Assembly: GCA_016712275.1 (NCBI GenBank)
Contig: JADJRI010000006.1
Location: 1-64,000 of the forward strand
DNA length: 64,000 bases
Reading direction: 5' to 3'
Source of the DNA: Planctomycetota bacterium
GTDB lineage: Bacteria; Planctomycetota; Phycisphaerae; UBA1845; UTPLA1
In this document: positions 28,288 to 37,603 of the stretch, in pieces
Numbering within the stretch: the first letter of the stretch is position 1
Layout: every line of letters begins with the position of its first letter
Notes under the pieces: model-generated
The model's input: only the letters and a program-made list of their open reading frames with translations
Databases searched by the model: none
What the model was told of the DNA's origin: nothing
Position numbers and translations under genes: made by a program

Positions 28288-31200
28288 GCGGATTCCCCTT
28301 GTGTCACATCTAAGGCACGCGGAAGGCGAATGCGAAACACCGCTCCCCGGGGGCTGTTTTCGATCAAATCGATGCTGCCGCCGTGTCGCTCGATGATCTG
28401 GCGGCAGATCGTCAGGCCCAGGCCGGTCCCCTTCGCCTTGGTCGTGAAGAGCGGCTCGAACAACCGTCCCCGATCAATCGGCGAAACGCCCTCTCCGTCG
28501 TCGCTAAAAAGGATTACATCGTAATCGTCCGTCCGGTGCGCGTCTATTCGAATTTCTCCGGAATGCCGCATCGACTGCACTGCATTGGTGAACAGATTTG
28601 ACACAACCTGCCGTAACTGGCTTGGATCGGCGTTCAAAGTGAAAGGATCGGGCTGCATCGTCCTTCGGATTGTCACATATTCCGGAACGGGCGTACTGGC
28701 AATGATCGACTGGAGAATCTCGCCGAGATTCACGAGCTGCTTCTCCGGCAGCTTGGCGCGGGTCATTTCCATCAGATTGCTGATGATTCGATCCGACGTT
28801 TCCACCTCGTGTTCGATAATGGACAGATATTGTGTGAGCTTTTCGTCGTGCACGCCCGCCCGCCGCTTCAGGAAATAAGCGGCATTTCGAACCGCGCCAA
28901 GCGGGTTTCGCAGCTCGTGGGCGATGCTGGCGGAGACCTGCCCAATTGTTGCAAGTCTCGTTTTCAAGACAAGCTCGTCACGCAGTTTCTCCAATTCCGC
29001 TTCGACACGCTGCGTTTCCTGCCGCTGCTGGTCCAATAGCGCCTGTCTGGCTGCGATAACGGCCTCATCGGCACGTTTTCCCTCCACCGCAACTGAAACA
29101 AAGTGTGCGGCTGTCTCGATTAATTCCACATCGTCCGGCGAGGGCAGGCCCGGATCACGGCGATAAACCGCAAATGTGCCAAGGACTTTCTCGCCGGCCG
29201 ACGTGATCGGAAAAGACCAGCAACACGCCACGCCTGCCCGATTCGCCAAGTCCCTGTAGGGCGCCCAGTTCTCGTGGGTCATCACATCGGCCACGATGGT
29301 TGGCCTGCCGGCAAATGCGGTCGCACCGCATGATCCGACTTTTTCGCCGATTTCGACGCCATCGATGGCTACGTTATAAAAATCGGGCAGACTGGGCGCG
29401 GCCCCGTGTTTGAGTCGCCGACCCGTTTCATCCAGCAGCAGAATTGAACACAACATGCCAGGCCGCGCTTTATCAATCTGGCGGGCCACGCCATCCAGAA
29501 TCCCCTCTAGAGGCTTGCCGGCTGTCAGCCCCTCCAACATAAAGGTGCGAATTTGTTCGAGATGTTCTGCCTGCTTGCTTTCAGTAATCTCCTGGCAGAC
29601 GCCAATCATTTTCAGGGGAAGTCCAGCGTTGTCTCGAACAATATCGGCTTCAGCATGAACCCATCCCACGTCGCCGTTTCGGCGGACAATGCGGTGGTCG
29701 ATGTTGAATCTGCGCTCGCCGCGTATGGCCGCATCGAGTTCTGCTCGAACAAATTCACGATCGTCCGGATGAAAGTAATCCATCAGCGACTCCATGCGAC
29801 GGTCGAATTCATCTTCTGACAATCCAAAAATGCGATAGGTTTCCTTTGTCCAATTGAGTTGATCGCCGGCCGACGGCACCCACCACCAGCTTCCAATTCG
29901 ACCCACTTCCTGGGCGCGTTCGAGCATTTCGCGGCTTTCCTGCAGTTCGCTTTCCTGGCGCAATCGCTCGCTGATGTCTCTCAAAATGACCGTAAAGAAG
30001 TGTTCACCGGCCACGTCCATCTGGGAAATCGACGCTTCGATCTGAAACTCTTCGCCGTTCGCCCGAATTCCGCTCACCGTGCCAAGCGACCCCATTTTTC
30101 GATTGGTGGTGCCGGTTTTTTGAAAAACGCGAATGTGCTCGGCATGCGATGAACGAAATCGGTCCGGGATCAGCCGTTCGATCGACTGTCCATGCACTTC
30201 CGATTGACCGACGCCGAACATCGTCTCGGCTGCCTTGTTAAAGAGGACGATTCGATGGGAATCGTCAATGCTGATGATGCCGTCCATCGCGGATTGCACG
30301 ATGCCGGCAAACCGCTCACGGCTTTCTTGTGCCGATTGCTCCGCTTGTTTCAGTGCGCTGATGTCGGTAAATGTCGCAATCGATCCACGTACAGCTCCTT
30401 CTGATGTTCTTAGTGGTGCGCCGCTGATCAACACGCGTTTCTTGGTTCCGCGGCGTCCGATCAAGTCAATTTCATAGGTGGACGCAACGCCGTTGTTGCG
30501 TCGGCCGAACTCTTGATTGATTTGCATCCATTCGTCGGGTTTGCAAAAGCTCGAAACATGAATGCCTTTTAGCTCCTCTTCTGAATCCACCTCTAACAAG
30601 TCGCACATGGCCCTATTCGCATAAATCGACCTTTGATCGAGTCCGACCTGCCAGATGCCGACGGAACCATGATCGGCAATGCCTTTGAATCGCTCTTCGC
30701 TTTCCTGCAAAGCGGTCGAGATGTGTTTCTGGTCGGTGATATCCAGATTAATCCCGCGCACCAGAAGTCCCCGGCCGTCCTTCAGCTTGACCGCATAGCC
30801 GCGCGACATCCACCAGCGATATTGCCCATCGCGGTGCTTCATTCGAAATTCCATTTCAAACGGTTTTTCCGGATTGGCAACGAATTTGTCAAAATGCGCC
30901 ACGATGGCGTCGCGATCGTCCGGATGAAAAAACGAGTGTGCAGCCTCGGTGGTGGATGGAAAATCGCCGAATTTGTATCCAAGGAGCTGGTACCACTCCG
31001 GCGAGAGCTGTAAGTCCTGCGTCTCGATGTTGAGTTCCCAGAATCCGAGCCGAACGGCCTCAATGGTGGCGCGCAGACGCTCTTCGCTCTTGGCCAGTCG
31101 CGCCTGCGATTCCTTTGATTCGGTCACATCCAGCATCAGCCCGCGAAGCTTGACCGCTTTGCCGTCGCGAATCTCCACTGCGACAAAATCGTGAAGCCAG

Positions 31201-32534
31201 GCATCTTGGCCGTCCTTCTTGACAAATCGGTACTCGAAATCATGGGGTATACCGCGCAGAGTGGCGTTCCTGCAGAACTCAACCGACCCTTCCCGGTCGT
31301 CGGGGTGGATGTGGTTTACCCAGAAATCCGGGGCGTACCATTCTTCCGGCTTGAAGCCGGTCACACGTTCCGGTTGGCCAGTCACGAATGTGAATTGTGT
31401 GGTCGCAGGATCGGCTTCCCAAGCGACCACATCCATGCTCTCGACCAATACGCGGAATCGCTCTTCACTTTGGCGGAGCGCCTCGCGTGCCTGCACCCGC
31501 TCGGTGATGACCTCCGTAAACATGATGATGCCGCCGATTTCGCCCGAATTGTGAAACCAGGGGAGCGTTTCCCAGCGGACCCAGTCAATCGCACCATCCT
31601 CTCGCGGAAAGATATCTTCGGCGCAGGATTCGACGGAGCCGGCGAGACACCGCTCGTGCACATGCCGCCAGCGATCCGGGAGATCTTTGAAAACGTCATA
31701 GTGCGATCGGCCGACGATCGAGGCATCGCTCAATCGATAGTCCTGCATCCACCGCTTGCTTGCGATGATATACTTCATATCGCGATCCAGCATGGCCACT
31801 GCGGCGGGCGTGTGCTCGACGAATAGTTGGAGCTGGGTCTCGCGGAGTTGCAGTTCGTTTTGTGCTTGAATGCGCTCGGTCACATCCACGTCCATGCAGA
31901 CGTAGATCACCTGTCCTGATTCGCCGGGTATGCTGAAAATCGTTGACAGGCATTGGCAGGCGACACCGTCGCGGCGTTCGAATTGAAATTCCGTCGGACC
32001 AACGCTTTTTCCGGTCGCCTTGATGCTGGCCAGCGCTTCCAGGAATTCTGCATGCTGCGACGAATTGAGAAACAAGTCGCACAGTTGCTTCCCGGTTGCT
32101 TCGGAGGTACTCCATCCAAAAACACGTTCTGATGCATGATTCCAGAATATTACCTTGCCGCTTTCGTCATACCATTGCATGGCGATGTTGGGCGACGTTT
32201 CGATGCAGGACCGCAGCCGCCGCTCACCCCGCTCAACCGCCAACAAACTGCGGCGTTGGTCTTCGAGGATGCGCCCCAGATAGAAGACACAAGGAATGGC
32301 CAGCAAACTGGCTAAGACGCTTGGCAATTCCTCGAGTGATGTCCCCCACGATTGCTCGGATAACCAGACGTTCGCCGGCTCGCCGGCATAGTGAAACACC
32401 TGTCGCACCGACGTGAGAATGAGTATTGCCGCCAGAAGCAGAATTCGATAATCGCGAAATCGCAGGGCTATGCGGATCGACATGAATGCGGCGATCAGCC
32501 TGAGGGTAATGGAAAGGAAAAGGATGAGGTTCAT
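28284..32534 (-). CDS. Seven-PAS, GAF sensor histidine kinase
   Basis: A 1416-residue sensor kinase. Two or three transmembrane helices come first (residues about 3-20, 30-45, 70-88). About seven PAS domains follow, starting near residues 107, 232, 357, 484, 613, 740 and 870; several carry the HPDD motif and PAC-like ends. A GAF domain spans about 995-1150. The kinase core has the H-box SIAHELRNPLGAV with His1206, N-box NLFTNAVQS near 1313, and G boxes DDGEGV and GTGLGLTICRQI. It is intact over 4.2 kb, notable given the many frame breaks elsewhere. It probably autophosphorylates and passes phosphate to the dual-receiver protein encoded directly after it. Confidence 0.93.
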   Translation of the reverse strand: MNLILFLSITLRLIAAFMSIRIALRFRDYRILLLAAILILTSVRQVFHYAGEPANVWLSEQSWGTSLEELPSVLASLLAIPCVFYLGRILEDQRRSLLAVERGERRLRSCIETSPNIAMQWYDESGKVIFWNHASERVFGWSTSEATGKQLCDLFLNSSQHAEFLEALASIKATGKSVGPTEFQFERRDGVACQCLSTIFSIPGESGQVIYVCMDVDVTERIQAQNELQLRETQLQLFVEHTPAAVAMLDRDMKYIIASKRWMQDYRLSDASIVGRSHYDVFKDLPDRWRHVHERCLAGSVESCAEDIFPREDGAIDWVRWETLPWFHNSGEIGGIIMFTEVITERVQAREALRQSEERFRVLVESMDVVAWEADPATTQFTFVTGQPERVTGFKPEEWYAPDFWVNHIHPDDREGSVEFCRNATLRGIPHDFEYRFVKKDGQDAWLHDFVAVEIRDGKAVKLRGLMLDVTESKESQARLAKSEERLRATIEAVRLGFWELNIETQDLQLSPEWYQLLGYKFGDFPSTTEAAHSFFHPDDRDAIVAHFDKFVANPEKPFEMEFRMKHRDGQYRWWMSRGYAVKLKDGRGLLVRGINLDITDQKHISTALQESEERFKGIADHGSVGIWQVGLDQRSIYANRAMCDLLEVDSEEELKGIHVSSFCKPDEWMQINQEFGRRNNGVASTYEIDLIGRRGTKKRVLISGAPLRTSEGAVRGSIATFTDISALKQAEQSAQESRERFAGIVQSAMDGIISIDDSHRIVLFNKAAETMFGVGQSEVHGQSIERLIPDRFRSSHAEHIRVFQKTGTTNRKMGSLGTVSGIRANGEEFQIEASISQMDVAGEHFFTVILRDISERLRQESELQESREMLERAQEVGRIGSWWWVPSAGDQLNWTKETYRIFGLSEDEFDRRMESLMDYFHPDDREFVRAELDAAIRGERRFNIDHRIVRRNGDVGWVHAEADIVRDNAGLPLKMIGVCQEITESKQAEHLEQIRTFMLEGLTAGKPLEGILDGVARQIDKARPGMLCSILLLDETGRRLKHGAAPSLPDFYNVAIDGVEIGEKVGSCGATAFAGRPTIVADVMTHENWAPYRDLANRAGVACCWSFPITSAGEKVLGTFAVYRRDPGLPSPDDVELIETAAHFVSVAVEGKRADEAVIAARQALLDQQRQETQRVEAELEKLRDELVLKTRLATIGQVSASIAHELRNPLGAVRNAAYFLKRRAGVHDEKLTQYLSIIEHEVETSDRIISNLMEMTRAKLPEKQLVNLGEILQSIIASTPVPEYVTIRRTMQPDPFTLNADPSQLRQVVSNLFTNAVQSMRHSGEIRIDAHRTDDYDVILFSDDGEGVSPIDRGRLFEPLFTTKAKGTGLGLTICRQIIERHGGSIDLIENSPRGAVFRIRLPRALDVTQGESA

Positions 32535-32799
32535 GTCGGCTCCATCTGGAGTATCGAGAGATTGCCCTTGGAATTATGCCATTTAGGTGACATTACAGCG
32601 TCCGACTTACGCCAGTCAATCAAAAATCGGTTGATACCTTCTATGTGAAACGCGCATGAGTGTGTCCATTCGACGGAATATCGCATTGCCGCATGTCAGG
32701 ATGACGCCGTTGACCGACTATTGTAAGTAAAGGCACTTCCGAATAGTCTGGCAACTGAATTATCGACAGTGCCGTAGTGTTCCCGGCCGGAGGCGCAAC
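32535..32799. promoter_or_regulatory. Divergent promoter region between two kinase genes
   Basis: A 265-base space separates the divergent starts of the multi-PAS kinase (-) and the hybrid kinase (+). It must hold promoters for both. GGAGG at about 32788 is the ribosome-binding site for the GTG at 32800. No clear operator palindrome was found. Confidence 0.45.
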
Positions 32800-34576
32800 G
32801 TGGCCGAATCGAATCAACGCAAGCGATTCTCCAATGTACTGATCGTCGAGGACGACGATGCCCAGCGTGCCACGCTCAGCGACATTATGGAGCAGGAGGG
32901 TTTTCAACCCTACACGGCCTCGAATGGCCTGGAGGCCCTTGATCTTGCCCGCCAGCGGAATTTTGGCGTCGCCATTCTTGATTTTCGCCTTCCCGATATC
33001 AGCGGAACTGAATTGCTCGAGCGCATCCATTCCATTAATCAAAACGTTCGCGTAGTCATACACACCGGAAACGGTTCGTTCGACTCCGCAAAGGATGCCG
33101 TGAATCAAGGCGCATTTGCCTACGTCGAAAAAGCAGGTGATCCCGATGAGCTTCTTCGGCATGTTCATCGAGCTGTTCAGTCTCAATATGACACCTATGC
33201 GGGTGAATTGGAGGCGCATGTCGCCGAACGAACCGCATCACTGGGTGAGAGCGAGGAACGTTATCGTTCCCTGGTGGAATTCTCACTCGACGGAATTGCA
33301 CTTCACACCCGGGCAGGACTGATTTACGTCAATTTACCCGGCGCCCGATTTCTCGGCGCCGCTCATCCAAACGAACTCATCGGAAGACGACTTCGTGATT
33401 TCGTGCGTTCCGATCAGCAGGACGCCATTGACGAACGCATTGCACGAATCATGAACGAAAAAACGCCGGCTGAAATCGGCGAAGTGAACATCTTAACAGG
33501 AAGAGATAACGAAAAAATACTCGAAGTGCGGGGCATTTACACGGCCATTGCCGGTGAGCCGGTTGTGCAACTTCTGCTGCGGGATGTGACCCAGGCCCGG
33601 AAGGATGAGGAAAACCGACGCCTGTTCGAAACGCGAATGCGTGAAACCCAGAAAATGGAAGTGGCCGGGCAGCTCGCCGCCGGAATCGCCCATGACTTTA
33701 ATAATCTATTAACAGTTATTCTGGGCAGCTCGGAGCTGCTTCGTGAGCGAATCGCCGCCGACCGCGAAACCACCGAAGTTCATAAAAACCTGATTGAGCA
33801 GATTGATGGTGCGGGACAGCGTGCGGCGGCCTTGACGTCACGTCTGCTCACGTTCAGCCGGCGACAGCCGGTGCGGCTGGTCCATGTCAACATCAATGAA
33901 GTGATTCGGGAGATGAAGCACCTGCTCAGTGGCGTTTTGGGCGATTCGGTTCAGTTAAACCTAAAGCTCTCCACGAATTTGCCGCTTGTCCTTGCGGATA
34001 TTTCGCAGTTGGAACAGGTCATCATGAATCTCACGGTCAATGCGCGTGATGCGATGCCGAATGGAGGGACATTTACGCTCAAAACCGGCCTCTTTCAGCC
34101 CGACGAGCGTTTTGCTTCGCAGCATTCTTGTGTACTGGCCCGCGGCCAGGGGGCACACCGACCAAGCCGGTGAACAGCCAAAGGCCATCGTCCAGTCCGG
34201 TTCAGGCACGATTCTACTTTGCGAAGACGATGATGTCGTCCGACAAGTGACGACTCAAATGTTGCGCCGCCGGGGCTTTTCCGTCATTCCGGTCGAATCG
34301 GCAAAGGAAGCCTTGAGTTTGGTAAGGCAAAAGGGGAACGAAATCGACATTCTACTGTCGGATATCATCATGCCGGAGGTCGATGGATTCGAACTGGTTA
34401 ATCGAATGAGGCGGGACCATCCGGACATCAGTGTCATTCTCATGTCAGGCTGCGCGTCGGATGAAATGGACTCAAACGGCAACGTGTCACACGGAATTCC
34501 GATTCTGCAGAAGCCCTTTGGATCAGATCAACTGTACGAAATGATTGACCTGACACTCAAGTCGCGAAAGACCTGA
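32800..34576 (+). CDS. Hybrid histidine kinase with internally deleted ATPase domain
   Basis: The GTG start is preceded by GGAGG. The N-terminal receiver has VEDDD (17-20) and acceptor Asp61. A PAS domain spans about residues 152-262. The H-box AAGIAHDFNNLLTVILG has His298. The N-box MNLTVNARDAMPNGG is near 410. The frame then reads FASQHSC and breaks; sequence downstream in another frame resumes at VYWPAARG, the usual end of an HATPase domain. A C-terminal receiver follows (LLCEDDD, acceptor in LLSDIIMPEVDG, KPFGSDQ). About 75 residues with the G1, F and G2 boxes are absent near 34125-34140. As written it could not bind ATP normally; true deletion or assembly collapse are both possible. Confidence 0.8.
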
Positions 34577-34607
34577 GGCCTTGGCCGGATTACAGGCGGC
34601 GGGAAAC

Positions 34608-35252
34608 TTATGAATCCCTGGCGTGTCGGGGCTCCGAACCCAAAGCGACCGACAAGTGCACCATTTCCGCGATTGAATTCACATCCAGTTTGCGCATTCC
34701 ATTTGCCCGATGAACGTCAACTGTCTTTGGACTGAGCGAAAGTTGAAATGCAATTTCCTTCGTCGACTTTCCCTCGACAAGCAGGTCGACCACCTCGCGC
34801 TCGCGCGCACTCAGTCGAGCAAAACGGGTTCGCGCATCGTTCGCAACGGTATTCCGGCGGCGCAGGTCGATATCCCGCGCCAGGGCGCGATCGATGCACT
34901 CCAGAAGTTCAGCATTCTTGAACGGTTTGGTCACGAAATCGACGACCCCGGACTTAAAGGCCTCCCGCGCCATCCCGATGTCACCCGCGCCGGTTAAAAT
35001 GATGATGGGTATCTCAATCCCGCGCGACACCAGTTCCTTTTGAAGATCCAGTCCGCTCATGCCGGGCAGGTGAATATCCAGGACAAGGCAACCCGGCGTG
35101 CCGGGCCGGTAGTTTTCCAGAAATGCCCTGGCCGTCTCGAAGGTCATCGACGGCAGTTTATTTGTTTCCATTAATTGCGCAAGAAAGGTGCGGACTGAAG
35201 CGTCGTCGTCGACAATGAAAACAATCTGTGGTGGCGTGACAGCGTCTGTCAT
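34608..35252 (-). CDS. FixJ/LuxR-type response regulator
   Basis: A 214-residue response regulator of the FixJ type. The receiver domain begins with FIVDDD (13-18), has the acceptor Asp59 in LVLDIHLPGMSG, Thr in ILTGAGD and Lys in VTKPF. The C-terminal LuxR-type helix-turn-helix has LSAREREVVDLLVEGKSTKE and LSPKTVDVHRANGMRKL. It is a DNA-binding transcription activator. It lies convergent to the hybrid kinase gene and is likely part of the same signalling cluster, though its kinase partner is not proven. Confidence 0.93.
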   Translation of the reverse strand: MTDAVTPPQIVFIVDDDASVRTFLAQLMETNKLPSMTFETARAFLENYRPGTPGCLVLDIHLPGMSGLDLQKELVSRGIEIPIIILTGAGDIGMAREAFKSGVVDFVTKPFKNAELLECIDRALARDIDLRRRNTVANDARTRFARLSAREREVVDLLVEGKSTKEIAFQLSLSPKTVDVHRANGMRKLDVNSIAEMVHLSVALGSEPRHARDS

Positions 35253-35657
35253 CTCAGGTCTTGCTCCCGAAACGTAGTTTGTCGGCCGATTCGCAATCCG
35301 TCAGCCCAAACACAACGCGATTGCGCGATCATCATAGGGTAGTACCGCGTTCGTCCACAAGCCTGCGACGAAAACGGCCCCGGTTCGCAAGTTTACTCGT
35401 GAGGCGCGGCGAGACAACCTTGCTTGCGAATTGGCTCTTTGAATCTTCAGACGAACATTACAATGTTGAAAGCAAGAGTTGTCGTTCGACCCAAGCATTG
35501 TGCCGAATTGCCCATGCTGAGCCGTGCTCACCGCTCGCAATGGATTAGCGACTCCCGAGACAACGAGAGATGTTCAGGTGCTTACGCAATTGAAAAGGCT
35601 GAGTCACACTCAAACTGTCCCAAGTATGGGACAGTAATTGCTCGATCTTATGTGCAA
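35253..35657. other. Intergenic region with an operator-like palindrome
   Basis: About 400 bases without a credible gene; a forward frame at 35424-35702 has no recognisable features. It should contain the promoter of the FixJ-like gene. One perfect palindrome is annotated separately at 35614-35635. Confidence 0.5.
35614..35635. promoter_or_regulatory. Perfect palindrome ACTGTCCCA-N4-TGGGACAGT
   Basis: Nine-base arms (35614-35622 and 35627-35635) are perfectly complementary with a four-base spacer. There is no T-run on either side, so it looks more like a dimeric regulator site than a terminator. It lies about 360 bases upstream of the FixJ-like gene and just after the end of the lipoprotein gene. 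The binding protein is unknown. Confidence 0.5.
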
Positions 35658-36281
35658 TCAAGGCTCGACGAATTGAAAGTCGACTCGAAACCCACCGGGT
35701 GAAGCGGCATCCGGCTCGAAAGTGAAAAGAAGCAGGCCGGTGCCCGTCGTTTGGCGGATGTCGGTGCGGGCGCACGAATAATCAACGCCGACCAAACGCA
35801 CCGAGCCCTCGGCCGTTCCTTCGGTCGGCTCGGCTTCAAGGGGGTCACCCAACGGCGCACCCGAAAAGTTGACGCCCTGAATCAGCGCCCGCTCATCCGG
35901 GATATTAATTTGCGGACTGTTTCGGTTTTCTTTGATCAACCGAATCAACTCCGCGCCGCCCACGGAAAAAGTCCGACGGCAGGGTTGCGTAAACGTTTGG
36001 CTCGAGGTCAGCGCTTCCAGACGAACCTGTCCGAGATTCGTGGGGATGGTGTTTTGATTCAGTTGGTCATAAGCGCCAAAAGTGAAAATCGCACGGAAGT
36101 TCGTATTGTTGATGAATGCCACGCGCAGCACGCGCGGAATGGGCTGGCCATTGGGGGAAAAATCCGACGTGGCCGAAGACAAATTCCCAACGACATTCGT
36201 GCCGCAGGTTATGGATGAAACGATGCAGGCGCACAATCCCGAATATGCCGCAAACTTGACTAACCGGCCGTTGAATTTCAC
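35658..36281 (-). CDS. Putative lipoprotein, hypothetical
   Basis: A 207-residue exported protein with a signal sequence ending in the lipobox-like SSITC (Cys26), so probably a lipoprotein. The GTG start at 36281 has GGAGAT eight bases upstream. The mature part is predicted beta-rich, with four further Cys residues unevenly spaced. No known domain is recognised. It is in the same direction as the DsbA-like gene but separated from it by a hairpin, so it may have its own promoter. Confidence 0.6.
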   Translation of the reverse strand: MKFNGRLVKFAAYSGLCACIVSSITCGTNVVGNLSSATSDFSPNGQPIPRVLRVAFINNTNFRAIFTFGAYDQLNQNTIPTNLGQVRLEALTSSQTFTQPCRRTFSVGGAELIRLIKENRNSPQINIPDERALIQGVNFSGAPLGDPLEAEPTEGTAEGSVRLVGVDYSCARTDIRQTTGTGLLLFTFEPDAASPGGFRVDFQFVEP

Positions 36282-36392
36282 GAATCATCTCCACGAAGTG
36301 CGAGGGAATTCGGACAAGCGGCCTTGAATATGAAGGCGCCATCCACCTAGTTTCAATCGGCACAACGCACGGCTCGCGTCAACAAACAAACC

Positions 36393-36431
36393 GCCGCACG
36401 GCCTGCCGTTCCATCCGGCGGGCCGTGCGGC
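36393..36431 (-). terminator. Terminator-like hairpin after the DsbA-like gene
   Basis: Arms 36393-36403 and 36421-36431 are perfectly complementary (GCCGCACGGCC / GGCCGTGCGGC) around a 17-base loop. On the minus strand GGTTTGTTTG follows; on the plus strand AGTTTTT follows. It lies about 40 bases downstream of the inferred stop of the DsbA-like gene at 36469. Confidence 0.6.
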
Positions 36432-36468
36432 AGTTTTTGCCGATATTTGGAAGTAACAGCGTCCCCCT

Positions 36469-37196
36469 TCATGATCCAAGGCGGCGGTCGATTTCCTTGA
36501 ACAGATTCTCCGGCAATCTTGCTAACGGTGCTGCCGCTCTCGCCCACGCGTGTCCTCAACGTAAAAGGTCGGCGTGACTTCAAGGACAATGCATCGCCCG
36601 AAGTGCGATCTTCATTGATTCGCAGCAATTCACCGTCTCCAGCGAGACAATCGTCATAGATGTCGAGATCGTTACCCAGCGAGTCGGCGACATCTCGCAT
36701 GCGCTCGTCGGTCAGATCGCTCTGATCCGAAAAAAATCTCTTCGACATACTGAAAGAATGCATCCTCGTCCTGATTGGAAATGCACTCCGCCGCCTCGGC
36801 CAATGGAATGGCCCGTGGATGCGAGTTGAGCGGGTAATGGCGATAAACGTAACGGATTTTGCCGGTGTCTATATAGTCCGTCTTGAGCTGGTCGAAAAAG
36901 TTTCTTGCGAAATTCCCGCAAGCCGGGCACTGCAAATCCGCATATTCGACGACGGTTATGGTCGGCGCATCCCCATCCCAAACCAGAATGTGATCGCGGG
37001 AAGGGTCCACGACCGGTTTGCGGCCGGTGCTGTTGTTATTGTTATTATTGTTGTTGTTTCCCGACGGTCCATCGCAGGAAGCGCTGTCCATTCCGACAGC
37101 CACAAACAAGAGTGCGAACAGCATCGTCGCACGAACTAAAGCAGCTCGAAACCGGCCCGCTCGAACCTGAACATGGGGTTGTGACGTTGAGAGCAT
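36469..37196 (-). CDS. DsbA-like thioredoxin-fold lipoprotein (multiple frameshifts)
   Basis: ATG at 37196 has AAAGG seven bases upstream. After a hydrophobic signal (ALVRATMLFALLFVAVG) and Cys in SASCDG comes a run of nine Asn residues, likely a flexible spacer after a lipidated Cys. The thioredoxin domain then shows VVEYADLQCPACGNFARNFF (catalytic CPAC) and YVYRHYPLNSHPRA. The frame breaks at the A7/T7 run 36730-36736. It breaks again near 36578, where restoring one base gives VTPTFYVEDTR with the cis-Pro motif. A third break near 36510-36535 leads to LPENLFKEIDRRLGS and a stop at 36469. It probably acts as a periplasmic thiol oxidoreductase. Confidence 0.72.
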
Positions 37197-37603
37197 TGAT
37201 GACCTTTCTGGTTTTTCTGAGAGTGTCGCTCGCCGCCGTGTTTTTCTCACATCGGCAAGCAAGAATAGCAAGGCATGACCTTTCGCGATGGCATGCAGAT
37301 CCCCATTTTTCAGGGCGCAGCCGGTGCGAATGCTCACTTAGTTTAGATAGCCCCAGGCAAAGGGTCAATGAATTGCCTGCAGGGAAGGATCAAATTCGCC
37401 GGGTTTTCGGCAAGACCTGCCGGTGATCGACCATGCATCATAGGAAACCTAACGGCCAATTCCGCACCGCCCCATCCTTATTCGGAACTTGAGCCCCGAT
37501 TGCAACACAGACGATGAAAGAAGAAAGGCCCTGATTTGACATTCCGGGACGAATTCGCGAACAATCATACAGTCTCGCGCTCGTTGAAGATGAGGAACCC
37601 CAA
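37197..37603. other. Intergenic region, divergent promoters
   Basis: About 400 bases between the divergent DsbA-like gene and the next lipoprotein gene. Frames in it are short and lack domains. It should carry promoters for both; AGGAA about 10 bases before GTG 37604 is a ribosome-binding site. No structured RNA was recognised. Confidence 0.4.

Noticed and set aside
36353..36468. Extension of the DsbA-like protein through the hairpin at 36393-36431
   Set aside because: A third frame gives a classic C-terminal helix (LPENLFKEIDRRLGS) and a stop at 36469; the longer reading translates the terminator.
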